Below are positions 53,864-62,659 of a stretch of DNA of 64,000 bases, one piece after another (within the stretch, counting starts at the first letter, position 1; each line of letters opens with the position of its first letter). The translations under genes and the position numbers were made by a program. The DNA lies in contig CM077595.1 of the NCBI GenBank assembly GCA_039654915.1, positions 46,779,501 to 46,843,500 of the forward strand, given 5' to 3'. The notes under the pieces were generated by a model. It searched no databases and was not told the origin of the DNA. It saw only the letters and a program-made list of their open reading frames with translations. Origin of the DNA: Aquilaria yunnanensis. Its lineage: Eukaryota > Streptophyta > Magnoliopsida > Malvales > Thymelaeaceae.

Positions 53864-54453
53864 TAGGGCACTAAACACCCTTATTTTCCTTAATCATGCT
53901 TTATGTCATTTTCTTTGCCCATAAGCATAGTTTCTTTGTCTTAAACATGTTGGTACATATGTGCCCAACATTTCTAACCAATTTCCAAGCCATAGCGACC
54001 CCTCCCTATGTGGGAAAACTCCAAATTGCTCCATTTGACTTAAGTCAAAGACATACACATCCTAAGGCCTACATTAGAACACTTAGGTCCTTTATGCTTT
54101 TTTGTGTTTTCTTTGTCGTTAGTTGTCTTCCATAAGCAATTTGGTCCTCGAATAACACTTTCATACCATTCATATCCTTCCCATAACTCTCCAAAGCTCT
54201 TTCTTGACCTTTTGCGATTAAGTACCCAAATTTCCAAAACCATACAAAAGAGTCTATAGATTGCTTGACAAACAAGCAATCTTTAAGGCTTTTCTTGGGG
54301 GCCAAGTTACCAACTTGGAACATTTTTAATGAGGTGTTCATTATACCTTTTACCCCTCACACTTCAATCACTATGAAGAAATTTTCACAATATAATCGCC
54401 TTTTTACCATTATGCCATACTTGTAATTCCCTCATTTTTGTTAAGAGGTAACA

Positions 54454-54775
54454 TAAGGGAAGTTCGACATTATTCTAATACACCTAAGCTCCTTTGGCCA
54501 TCATATGCCTCCCCTCTTACTCCAAGTTTTGTTAAAATTTGAGACTTAAAACCCCTGATGATTGGACTCCTAATATGCTATTCTACTATGATCTCAATTC
54601 AACTATGCCCGTACACCTTTCCTTCTTACTAGCTTTTGACACATCTTTTTTCAAAAGTCATTTACATGGACAGTGATTGGTTTTCCATTGGAATTGGTCC
54701 CTAAGTCTATATATTCTTCTCATTTCTTTAAGGTTCCCTACCCACAACTGGATCACAATTTACTAGTGCTCTATG
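54454..54775. other. Unassigned sequence between TE7 and TE14
   Basis: About 320 bases with no match to the other repeats of the window and no open frame of interest. It could be host DNA or an unrecognised element part. It directly flanks the complete end of the TE7 5' LTR, so it contains what was once the TE7 insertion site. Confidence 0.3.
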
Positions 54776-55476
54776 TTCTTTTCGGCGCTCTTTGAGCTTT
54801 TCGGCGGAAGGGCCTCCTACCGAAGTTCCCAGGATATCCACCTAGGTGACAAGGCTCCGAGGAGTTGCGCCGACGGTCGGCTCTAAGGGTGGGTCGGCGC
54901 AAACTGAGGACTGGTCCTGCACCTCAATGTGTCCTTCTGGAGGAGGAGGAAGAGAGTCCTTCTTTGATTTCTTCACCGAAGATGGCCCTCCTCCCGATGT
55001 CTTCCTCCTCTTCTGGGCAGCCTTTTTCTTTTACTACTCCCCCTTGTCGGGTTGACCAAGGAAGAGGGACTTGTAAAATGTAGCAGACTGATCGCCCATC
55101 TCTGAAAGTGAAAAGACATCAGTGTAAGTCTAGAGGAGTACATATAACAAAATCTAGAAGATGACTTACTCTTAACAAAGCCTTCGTAGGTGAGCTCGCC
55201 CCGAAGGAGCATCACCAGCCATGCCTTTTTCCCGTCAAAGGTAGGCTTCGGCATATCGAGGTCAATCTTGTGCTCCTTGATTACCCCCAGCTCCCGAAGG
55301 GCCTATTCGGTCATAAGATTCCACTTGATGGGAAAAGGGTACAAGGAGCTTGGCGGGACCTTGGGGTCCCCGTCCACGATAGCTCGGATGCGGTTATCGA
55401 ACTCCTCAAATTTCACTGCCAACTCAGGAGTTAGCAGCTTCCTACAGTCGACGACATCCATCTCCAGCGTCCCCCA
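54776..55476 (-). pseudogene. TE14: fragment of a fourth Tat antisense gene, cut by TE15
   Basis: On the minus strand: the end of exon 1 (MDVVDCRKLLTPELAVKFEE, PPSSLYPFPIKWNLMTE, then LVMLLRGELTYEGFVKS), an intron at 55102-55169 (donor GTAAGT, acceptor CTTTCAG) at the same place as in TE5 and TE9, then exon 2 (MGDQSATFYKSLF...) with two stops (TAG TAA) near 55035. It fades near 54776. The rest of exon 1 is lost at the TE15 edge. The gene must have been in place before TE15 arrived. Confidence 0.65.
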
Positions 55477-56892
55477 TGTTGGGTTTTGGGAGCCAAACAG
55501 CGCAGCGGAATTTAACCGAAACCCTCCAGGATCCAAGTGAAACGGGGTAAACCGGGTGTTCGAAAATTTCATACCTAATTTTCGGTTGAGATCTCTCACT
55601 CAACTGTAGAGTCGAATCACAAAACCTGAACAGTTGACGTGTTCAGGCTCTCTATGGTATCCACACGAGCCTCTCGGGATCACCACGCTTCCACCACGTC
55701 CCGGCAGATGCGTTTCTCTTGCGCTCGCAGTGCTAGCTTGCGTCCTCCAAGGAATTGCAAGAGAAGAGTGCGGCTGTCCTTTTGGGAGGCTAGGGCAAGG
55801 AGACCTACGAATTTCTCACTTAAAAGTTGTATTTATAGTGAGACTCAACTTCCAGGCCTAATGGGTTTCAAAGCCCTAATCCAATTAGGATTTAATTTCG
55901 GGCTTAATAATGGCTCAACTCCTTGGCCCATTATTAATACGAAATTAAAGTGAAACCATAACCCAAATAATTAGCCCATGCACTCTAATGATCCAAATAG
56001 CTCTACGTGTGCGACCCAATAGGCTCTTGCCATGTTGGCAATGATCATAAATCACATTTATAATCATAAGCAATGAGCGGTGTCTAGCAACACATCATTG
56101 CTACCCAAGTGACAAGATTGTCGGTGAATCGACTAAACCTTTATGATCATCACCGATATATGCCATTGTCCCTTTGTCCAAGATATCAAGACTAAGCACG
56201 AGACATGGAATGTGTCACTCTCGTATAGCCCAATCTTTGGTTTCTTGATTACCGAGTAGACTAACTTAAACTGATGACATTGATATCATATATCAACTCA
56301 TCGGAGCATGGCCATGCATTTTCTAAGTCTCACTCTATCAAGGGGCCCAAAGATATCACTCCCGTTACATAGGAGGGACAAATCCCATCTTGATCATACA
56401 AATCCCTCCGCATGATATGTGACATACCCAATGACCTCCTTCAAGTTCACTCAGTTACGAGCAACAAAGGAAAGTATCAAAGTATGTGACTCACATGTAG
56501 GGAACCTTGATGATCATAGGTCGAAGGACTACATATACCATGATCACTATGAGAATCACTTATGACACTCATATAACGATCCATGAAGTGTTCTCATGGT
56601 GGGTCGGTCCAGTACACAAGTTCTCCAACTTGTACCCATATGTAGACTACATATCTCATATTAGTCTCCACATATGATAGTCATTATGTATTATTGCAAC
56701 CCGCTCCACAATAATACTAGACTAGGGACATTTAAGAATATCATTATTCTAGGGTTACAATTATGTTTATTACGTTACGCAGAAACAAAACAACAAACAA
56801 AATTGCTGGATTAATGCCTCAATAAAATATCATGACTCAATGTGCAAAAATACAATCATCTCATGATTGGCTTTTTGGGCACAATACTAACA
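55477..56892 (-). repeat. TE15 3' LTR
   Basis: On the plus strand TGTTGGGTTTTGGG to CACAATACTAACA; the TATA box TATAAATA is read leftwards (55830-55837). The polypurine tract AAGTGGGAGAT adjoins on the right (56893-56903, minus strand) and lies inside the coding frame. The frames at 55634-55861 and 55639-55953 recur in every LTR copy only because the LTR does. Confidence 0.95.
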
Positions 56893-59800
56893 ATCTCCCA
56901 CTTGCACTAAAAGCCAATCATCCATGTATCTAATACCGATGGACCTAGAATGGCTATCATGCTTTTGCTGCGTAAGGGGCTTTGTCAGTGGATCAGCAAT
57001 GTTGCTGTCTGTCGAAGTCCTGCATATCCTTACATCACCCCTCTCGATGATCTCCCTGATGAGATGATAGCGTCGGAGTATGTGTTTGGATCGCTGGTGA
57101 GATCGAGGTTCCTTAGCCTGTACGATTGCTCCATTGTTGTCACAATAGAGCTCTATCGGGTCAACAATGCTTGGAACCACTCCAAGTTCAGTGATGAACT
57201 TCTTGATCCAAACCGCCTCCTTCGCAGCATCAGAGGCGGCAATGTACTCAGATTCTGTTGTAGAGTCAGCTACTGTCTCTTGCTTTGAACTCTTCCAGCT
57301 TACAGCACCACCACCAATACAAAACACATAACCAGATTGCGATCTAAAATCATCCTTATCGGATTGGAAGCTTGCATCGGTGTAACCCCTTACAACGAGC
57401 TCATCTTCACCTCCAAAGACCAAGAATGCATCCTTAGTCCTTCGTAAGTACTTAAGGATGTTCTTAACAGCTGTCCAGTGACTTTCACCGGGGTTCGATT
57501 GGTACCTACTCGTCATGCTCAAAGCATATGAGACATCGGGACGAGTACATATCATGGCATACATGATAGATCCAATTGCTGAGGCATATGGAATCTTACT
57601 CATGCGCTCTCTCTCCTCGGTTGTACTCGGACACTGAGATCTAGAAAGAGTGATACCATGTGACATGGGCAAGAATCCTTTCTTGGAATCTTGCATGCTA
57701 AACCTCTTTAGCACCTTGTCAATATATGTACTTTGACTTAGGCCAAGAAGCTTTCTAGATCTATCTCTATAGATCCTGATGCCTAACACATAGGCTGCTT
57801 CACCCAAGTCCTTCATAGAGAAACATTTCCTTAGCCAAGTCTTCACAGACTGTAGCTCAGGAATGTCATTCCCGATGAGTAGTATGTCATCTACATACAA
57901 CACCAAGAAGACAATAGCGCTCCCACTAACCTTCTTGTAGACACAAGGTTCATCTTCATTTTTGATAAAACCAAACTCTTTGATTGCATCATCAAAACGA
58001 AGATTCCAACTTCGAGAAGCTTGCTTCAGTCCATAAATGGACCTTTGCAATTTGCACACTTTATTGGCATTCCCAGGAGTGACAAAACCCTCAGGCTGTG
58101 TCATGTACACATCCTCAAGTAGCTTTCCATTTAGGAATGCAGTTTTGACATCCATTTGCCATATCTCATAATCATAGTGTGCAGCAATAGCAAACAAAAT
58201 TCGGATGGATTTAAGCATAGCAACTGGTGAAAAAGTTTCATCATAGTCAATACCATGAATTTGCTTGAAACCTTTTGCAACCAATCTTCCCTTAAAGGTA
58301 ATCACATTACCATCCATGTCAGTTTTCTTCTTGAAAACCCATTTGCACCCTATAGGTTTTACCCCTTCAGGTGGGTCAACCAAAGTCCATACTTGGTTTT
58401 CATACATGGATTCCATCTCGGATTTCATGGCCATTAGCCACTTCTCAGAGTCAGGCCCCGACATAGCTTGTTGGTAGGTTGTGGGCTCATCTTGATCCAT
58501 GAGCATCACATCACCGGTGTGAGTCACGAGAAATCCATATCTCTCGGGCTCACGCCGAATCCTACCAGTCCTACGTGGGCTTTGTGCTAAAGGAACAGAC
58601 TCTTGAACCACAACATCTTGTGGTGTCTGTTCAGGTTCCATTTCAGGTTCGATGTCTTCTTGTTGTTCTTGAATTTCTTCAAGTTCTACTTTCCTCCCAC
58701 TAGTTCCTTTAGAGATAAACTCTTTCTCCAAAAAGACACCAGTTCGAGCAACAAACACTTTTTGCTCAGAGGGATTGTAGAAATAGTAACCCTTTGTTTC
58801 TTTGGGATACCCAACAAAAAGACATTTTTGAGATTTGGGCCCTAGTTTGTTAGAGGATTGACGTTTTACATAAACATCACAGCCCCAAATCTTCATAAAA
58901 GACAAATTGGGACGCCTCCCACTCCATATCTCATATGGTGTCTTTTGAACCGATTTAGATGGAACTCGGTTTAGTGTAAAAGCGGCTGTCTCTAGAGCAT
59001 GTCCCCAAAAGGAGTTTGGAAGGTCAGCTTGACTCATCATGGAGCGAACCATGTCTAACAGAGTTCGATTTCTCCTTTCAGAAACACCATTCCATTGAGG
59101 TGTACCTGGTGGAGTGAGTTGTGATATTATACCACACTCCTTCAGATAGTCAAGGAATTCTCGATCCAAGTACTCTCCACCTCGATCTGATCGAAGCACT
59201 TTGATACTCTTCCCGAGTTGATTCTCTACTTCATTCTTGAATTCTTTGAACTTTTCAAAGGATTCTGACTTGTGTCTCATAAGATACACATAGCCATATC
59301 TGCTGAAGTCATCAGTGAAAGTAATGAAGTATTGGAAACCTCCTCTAGCTTGTGTAGACATAGGGCCACATACATCACTATGTATGAGTCCTAGTAAGTC
59401 ATTAGCCCTTTCACTTTGCCCTGTGAATGGGGCATTGGTCATCTTGCCCAACAAACATGACTCACATGTCTCATATGATTCAAAATCAAATGAGTCCAAG
59501 AGTCCATCCTTATGGAGCTTGGATATGCGGGTCTCATTTATATGGCCCAAGCGACAGTGCCAGAGATAGGTCAAGTTTGAATCATTTAATCTGACCTTCT
59601 TGGTATTCACATTATAGATTGGATCTTCAAGGTCTAGAACATACAACCCATTGCTAAGTTGAGCACTACCATAAAAGATTTCATTCAAATAAATAGAACA
59701 ACATTTGTCCTTTATTATAAATGAAAAACCTTTCTTGTCCAAACAAGAAACAGAAATCAAATTTCTACTAATAGTAGGCACAAAGTAGCAGTTGTCTAAT

Positions 59801-60858
59801 TCTAAAACTAATCCACTAGGTAATGTGAGAACATAAGTCCCTACGGCTAAGGCAGCAACCCTTGCTCCATTTCCAACACGTAGGTCCACTTCACCTCGGG
59901 CCAATCTTCTACTTCTACTTAGATCCTGCACATTTGCACAAATGTGAGATCCACATCCAGTATCCAATACCCAAGATGAGGAAGTAGAAAAGTTAGCCTC
60001 TATAACAAAAATACCTGAAGTGGAAGTCTTACTTCCCTTTTCCTTAGCAAGTTCTTCAAGATAGAGCTTGCAGTTGCGCTTCCAGTGTCCAGGTTGCTTA
60101 CAATGGAAGCACTCCCCTTCCTTTGCCACACCACCCTTTGGTTTCAGTGCAGCTGAAGAAGAACTAGCATTGGACTTTCCATTAGCTTTATCCTTCTTCT
60201 TGTTGGCTTTTCCCTTTCCCTTGCCCTTTTGAACCATCAAAATGGGCTTAGCCTTCTTAAGGTTTTGCTCAGCAGTTCTCAACATGTTGAGCAATTCAGG
60301 AAGGGACTTGTCTAGGTCGTTCATGTTATAGTTCATGACGAACTGACTGTAGCTTTCAGGCAACGATTGCAAGACTACATCGATAGCCAACTCTTTCTGA
60401 AGAGCAAATCCCAAATTCTCAAGATTCTCAATGTACCCAATCATCTTGAGCACATGAGGACCCACGGGACTTCCCTCAGACATCTTGCACTGAAACAATG
60501 CCTTAGAGGTCTCAAACCTCTCATGCCTAGCTTGCTCTTGGAAAAGCATTTTGAGATGTTCGATCATATCGAACGCCCCCATGTTCTCATGTTGCTTCTG
60601 AAGCTCAGATTCCATGGTAATAAGCATGAGGCATGCAACATCCAAAGCATCATCAGAATGCCTCTTGTGAGCATCCCTTTCAGCTCTTGGAGCAGTGGCA
60701 GCAGGCTCATTCGGAATGGGCTGCTCTAGGACATATGCCTTTCTCTCTTGTTTGAGGACTATCCTCAAGTTTCGGTACCATTTGAGAAAGTTGGTCCCAT
60801 TCAGTTTTTCCTTCTCAAGGATCGATCGCAATGAAAGTGTCGATGTGTTTTGTGCCAT
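56887..60858 (-). CDS. TE15 Gag-Pol polyprotein (Ty1/copia), 1,323 residues, intact
   Basis: Start ATG at 60856-60858 in good context (AACCATGG). Gag core about 10-210; Lys/Gly-rich stretch; zinc knuckle C250-C253-H258-C263; protease with LDTGCGSH, D299; integrase with H434, H439, C465, C468 and acidic D495, D558, E594 (35 residues between the last two). RT begins near 800 with the catalytic YVDD at about 988-991 and the PEGFV and YGLKQ blocks. RNase H (about 1160-1290) has YTDASF, STTESEYIAAS and DNNGAI. The protein makes particles, copies the RNA and integrates the DNA. The last Cys codon and the TAG stop are bases 1-6 of the LTR. No lesion seen. Lineage within copia not assigned. Confidence 0.96.
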   Translation of the reverse strand: MAQNTSTLSLRSILEKEKLNGTNFLKWYRNLRIVLKQERKAYVLEQPIPNEPAATAPRAERDAHKRHSDDALDVACLMLITMESELQKQHENMGAFDMIEHLKMLFQEQARHERFETSKALFQCKMSEGSPVGPHVLKMIGYIENLENLGFALQKELAIDVVLQSLPESYSQFVMNYNMNDLDKSLPELLNMLRTAEQNLKKAKPILMVQKGKGKGKANKKKDKANGKSNASSSSAALKPKGGVAKEGECFHCKQPGHWKRNCKLYLEELAKEKGSKTSTSGIFVIEANFSTSSSWVLDTGCGSHICANVQDLSRSRRLARGEVDLRVGNGARVAALAVGTYVLTLPSGLVLELDNCYFVPTISRNLISVSCLDKKGFSFIIKDKCCSIYLNEIFYGSAQLSNGLYVLDLEDPIYNVNTKKVRLNDSNLTYLWHCRLGHINETRISKLHKDGLLDSFDFESYETCESCLLGKMTNAPFTGQSERANDLLGLIHSDVCGPMSTQARGGFQYFITFTDDFSRYGYVYLMRHKSESFEKFKEFKNEVENQLGKSIKVLRSDRGGEYLDREFLDYLKECGIISQLTPPGTPQWNGVSERRNRTLLDMVRSMMSQADLPNSFWGHALETAAFTLNRVPSKSVQKTPYEIWSGRRPNLSFMKIWGCDVYVKRQSSNKLGPKSQKCLFVGYPKETKGYYFYNPSEQKVFVARTGVFLEKEFISKGTSGRKVELEEIQEQQEDIEPEMEPEQTPQDVVVQESVPLAQSPRRTGRIRREPERYGFLVTHTGDVMLMDQDEPTTYQQAMSGPDSEKWLMAMKSEMESMYENQVWTLVDPPEGVKPIGCKWVFKKKTDMDGNVITFKGRLVAKGFKQIHGIDYDETFSPVAMLKSIRILFAIAAHYDYEIWQMDVKTAFLNGKLLEDVYMTQPEGFVTPGNANKVCKLQRSIYGLKQASRSWNLRFDDAIKEFGFIKNEDEPCVYKKVSGSAIVFLVLYVDDILLIGNDIPELQSVKTWLRKCFSMKDLGEAAYVLGIRIYRDRSRKLLGLSQSTYIDKVLKRFSMQDSKKGFLPMSHGITLSRSQCPSTTEERERMSKIPYASAIGSIMYAMICTRPDVSYALSMTSRYQSNPGESHWTAVKNILKYLRRTKDAFLVFGGEDELVVRGYTDASFQSDKDDFRSQSGYVFCIGGGAVSWKSSKQETVADSTTESEYIAASDAAKEAVWIKKFITELGVVPSIVDPIELYCDNNGAIVQAKEPRSHQRSKHILRRYHLIREIIERGDVRICRTSTDSNIADPLTKPLTQQKHDSHSRSIGIRYMDDWLLVQVGDC

Positions 60859-61244
60859 GGTTATCTACAACAGTAAATATGCAGTGTAAGAGTCATGTAT
60901 TTTAATTCATTTAATAAGGACTTTTATTAAATGATACTCCCACTATTTTCCTCAAAATAATAACCCTCGATATTATTTCGGAACACCTCGGCGCTAAGGT
61001 ATTCTAGTGGGCCAAGATCCATATTTGACCACAACCTGAGTCAGCTTTGGCTTTTCTCTCAAGTTACAGCTATTTAGGTAGGCAACTCATTGCCAATTGC
61101 ATCTTATGCAACTCTTGGATAGTTGGGTGAACAACACTTGTCCAAGCTCATCTCATGAACTTAAGCCCAACTCTATGCCTCTAAGTCCCTAATCCTATTA
61201 GGATGACTTAGTTAAGTCGAACCCAAAGTTAGCAGTTTGGATAT
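60859..61244 (-). other. TE15 leader between 5' LTR and gag
   Basis: 386 bases without an open frame of interest. The first bases after the LTR on the minus strand read ATATCCAAACTGCTAACTTT, which does not match the usual initiator-Met site TGGTATCAGAGC. A primer site is therefore not identified. An AT-rich stretch precedes the gag start. Confidence 0.6.
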
Positions 61245-62659
61245 TGTTGGGTTTCGGGAGCCAAACAGCGCAGCGGAATTTAACCGAAACCCTCCAGGAT
61301 CCAAGTGAAACGGGGTAAACCGGGTGTTCGAAAATTTCATACCTAATTTTCGGTTGAGATCTCTCACTCAACTGTAGAGTCGAATCACAAAACCTGAACA
61401 GTTGACGTGTTCAGGCTCTCTATGGTATCCACACGAGCCTCTCGGGATCACCACGCTTCCACCACGTCCCGGCAGATGCGTTTCTCTTGCGCTCGCAGTG
61501 CTAGCTTGCGTCCTCCAAGGAATTGCAAGAGAAGAGTGTGGCTGTCCTTTTGGGAGGCTAGGGCAAGGAGACCTGCGAATTTCTCACTTAAAAGTTGTAT
61601 TTATAGTGAGACTCAACTTCCAGGCCTAATGGGTTTCAAAGCCCTAATCCAATTAGGAATTAATTTCGGGCTTAATAATGGCTCAACTCCTTGGCCCATT
61701 ATTAATACGAAATTAAAGTGAAACCATAACCCAAATAATTAGCCCATGCACTCTAATGATCCAAATAGCTCTATGTGTGCGACCCAATAGGCTCTTGCCA
61801 TATTGGCAACGATCATAAATCACATTTATGATCATAAGCAATGAGCGGTGTCTAGCAACACATCATTGCTACCCAAGTGACAAGATTGTCGGTGAATCGA
61901 CTAAACCTTTATGATCATCACCGATATATGCCATTGTCCCTTTGTCCAAGATATCAAGACTAAGCACGAGACATGGAATGTGTCACTCTCGTATAGCCCA
62001 ATCTTTGGTTTCTTGATTACCGAGTAGACTAACTTAAACTGATGACATTGATATCATATATCAACTCATCGGAGCATGGCCATGCATTTTCTAAGTCTCA
62101 CTCTATCAAGGGGCCCAAAGATATCACTCCCGTTACATAGGAGGGACAAATCCCATCTTGATCATACAAATCCCTCCGCATGATATGTGACATACCCAAT
62201 GACCTCCTTCAAGTTCACTCAGTTACGAGCAACAAAGGAAAGTATCAAAGTATGTGACTCACATGTAGGGAACCTTGATGATCTTAGGTCGAAGGACTAC
62301 ATATACCATGATCACTATGAGAATCACTTATGACACTCATATAACGATCCATGAAGTGTTCTCATGGTGGGTCGGTCCAGTACACAAGTTCTCCAACTTG
62401 TACCCATATGTAGACTACATATCTCATATTAGTCTCCACATATGCTAGTCATTATGTATTATTGCAACCCGCTCCACAATAATACTATACTAGGGACGTT
62501 TAAGAATATCATTATTCTAGGGTTACAATTATGTTTATTACGTTACGCAGAAACAAAACAACAAACAAAATTGCTGGATTAATGCCTCAATAAAATATCA
62601 TGACTCAATGTGCAAAATACAATCATCTCATGATTGGCTTTTTGGGCACAATACTAACA
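61245..62659 (-). repeat. LTR shared by TE15 (5' LTR) and TE16 (3' LTR)
   Basis: TGTTGGGTTTCGGG to CACAATACTAACA. On its left is the leader of TE15, and on its right are the PPT and pol end of TE16, so one LTR serves two units. The TATA box is TATAAATA read leftwards (61598-61605), which puts the RNA start of TE15 near 61570. Confidence 0.95.

Larger units (their letters stand above)
27758..54453 (-). mobile_element. TE7: second Tekay chromovirus (minus strand), dismembered by later insertions
   Basis: From right to left on the minus strand: 5' LTR (54453-49504, itself interrupted), PBS and gag start (49503-48793), a solo LTR insertion, middle gag (46312-45907), the Athila insertion TE8, late gag and part of pol (28460-27758). 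The gag pieces join in the right order when compared with TE3. The 3' part of pol and the 3' LTR are lost at the border with TE6. TE7 and TE3 are separate copies of one family. Confidence 0.85.
49504..54453 (-). repeat. TE7 5' LTR, interrupted by copia solo LTRs
   Basis: On the plus strand it begins TGTTACCC (49504) and ends GGTAACA (54453), a perfect TGTTACC/GGTAACA inverted end pair. Without the copia insertion (51025-53868) it is about 2.1 kb. It lacks roughly 370 bp relative to the solo LTR (the part matching about 47100-47465). Small frames here are not conserved. Confidence 0.85.
55477..62659 (-). mobile_element. TE15: full-length Ty1/copia element with an intact polyprotein
   Basis: LTRs of 1,416 and 1,415 bp (55477-56892; 61245-62659) with about a dozen differences by eye enclose a 386-bp leader and one 1,323-codon open frame. 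Domain order is Gag, protease, integrase, RT, RNase H, which defines Ty1/copia. It inserted into the TE14 antisense gene. The right flank is not target DNA but another copy of the internal region (TE16), so the element is part of a tandem structure. Of all elements in the window it is the most likely to be able to move, though expression is not shown. Confidence 0.93.

Noticed and set aside
55634..55953. Two overlapping open frames (75 and 104 codons) that recur almost unchanged at 51909-52228 and 61402-61721, with partial relatives at 4903 and 53516
   Set aside because: They lie in the copia LTR and recur because the LTR recurs. They run antisense to the element's transcript and show no domain.
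60367..60729. 120-codon plus-strand frame
   Set aside because: Antisense shadow of the copia gag, which is intact on the minus strand.
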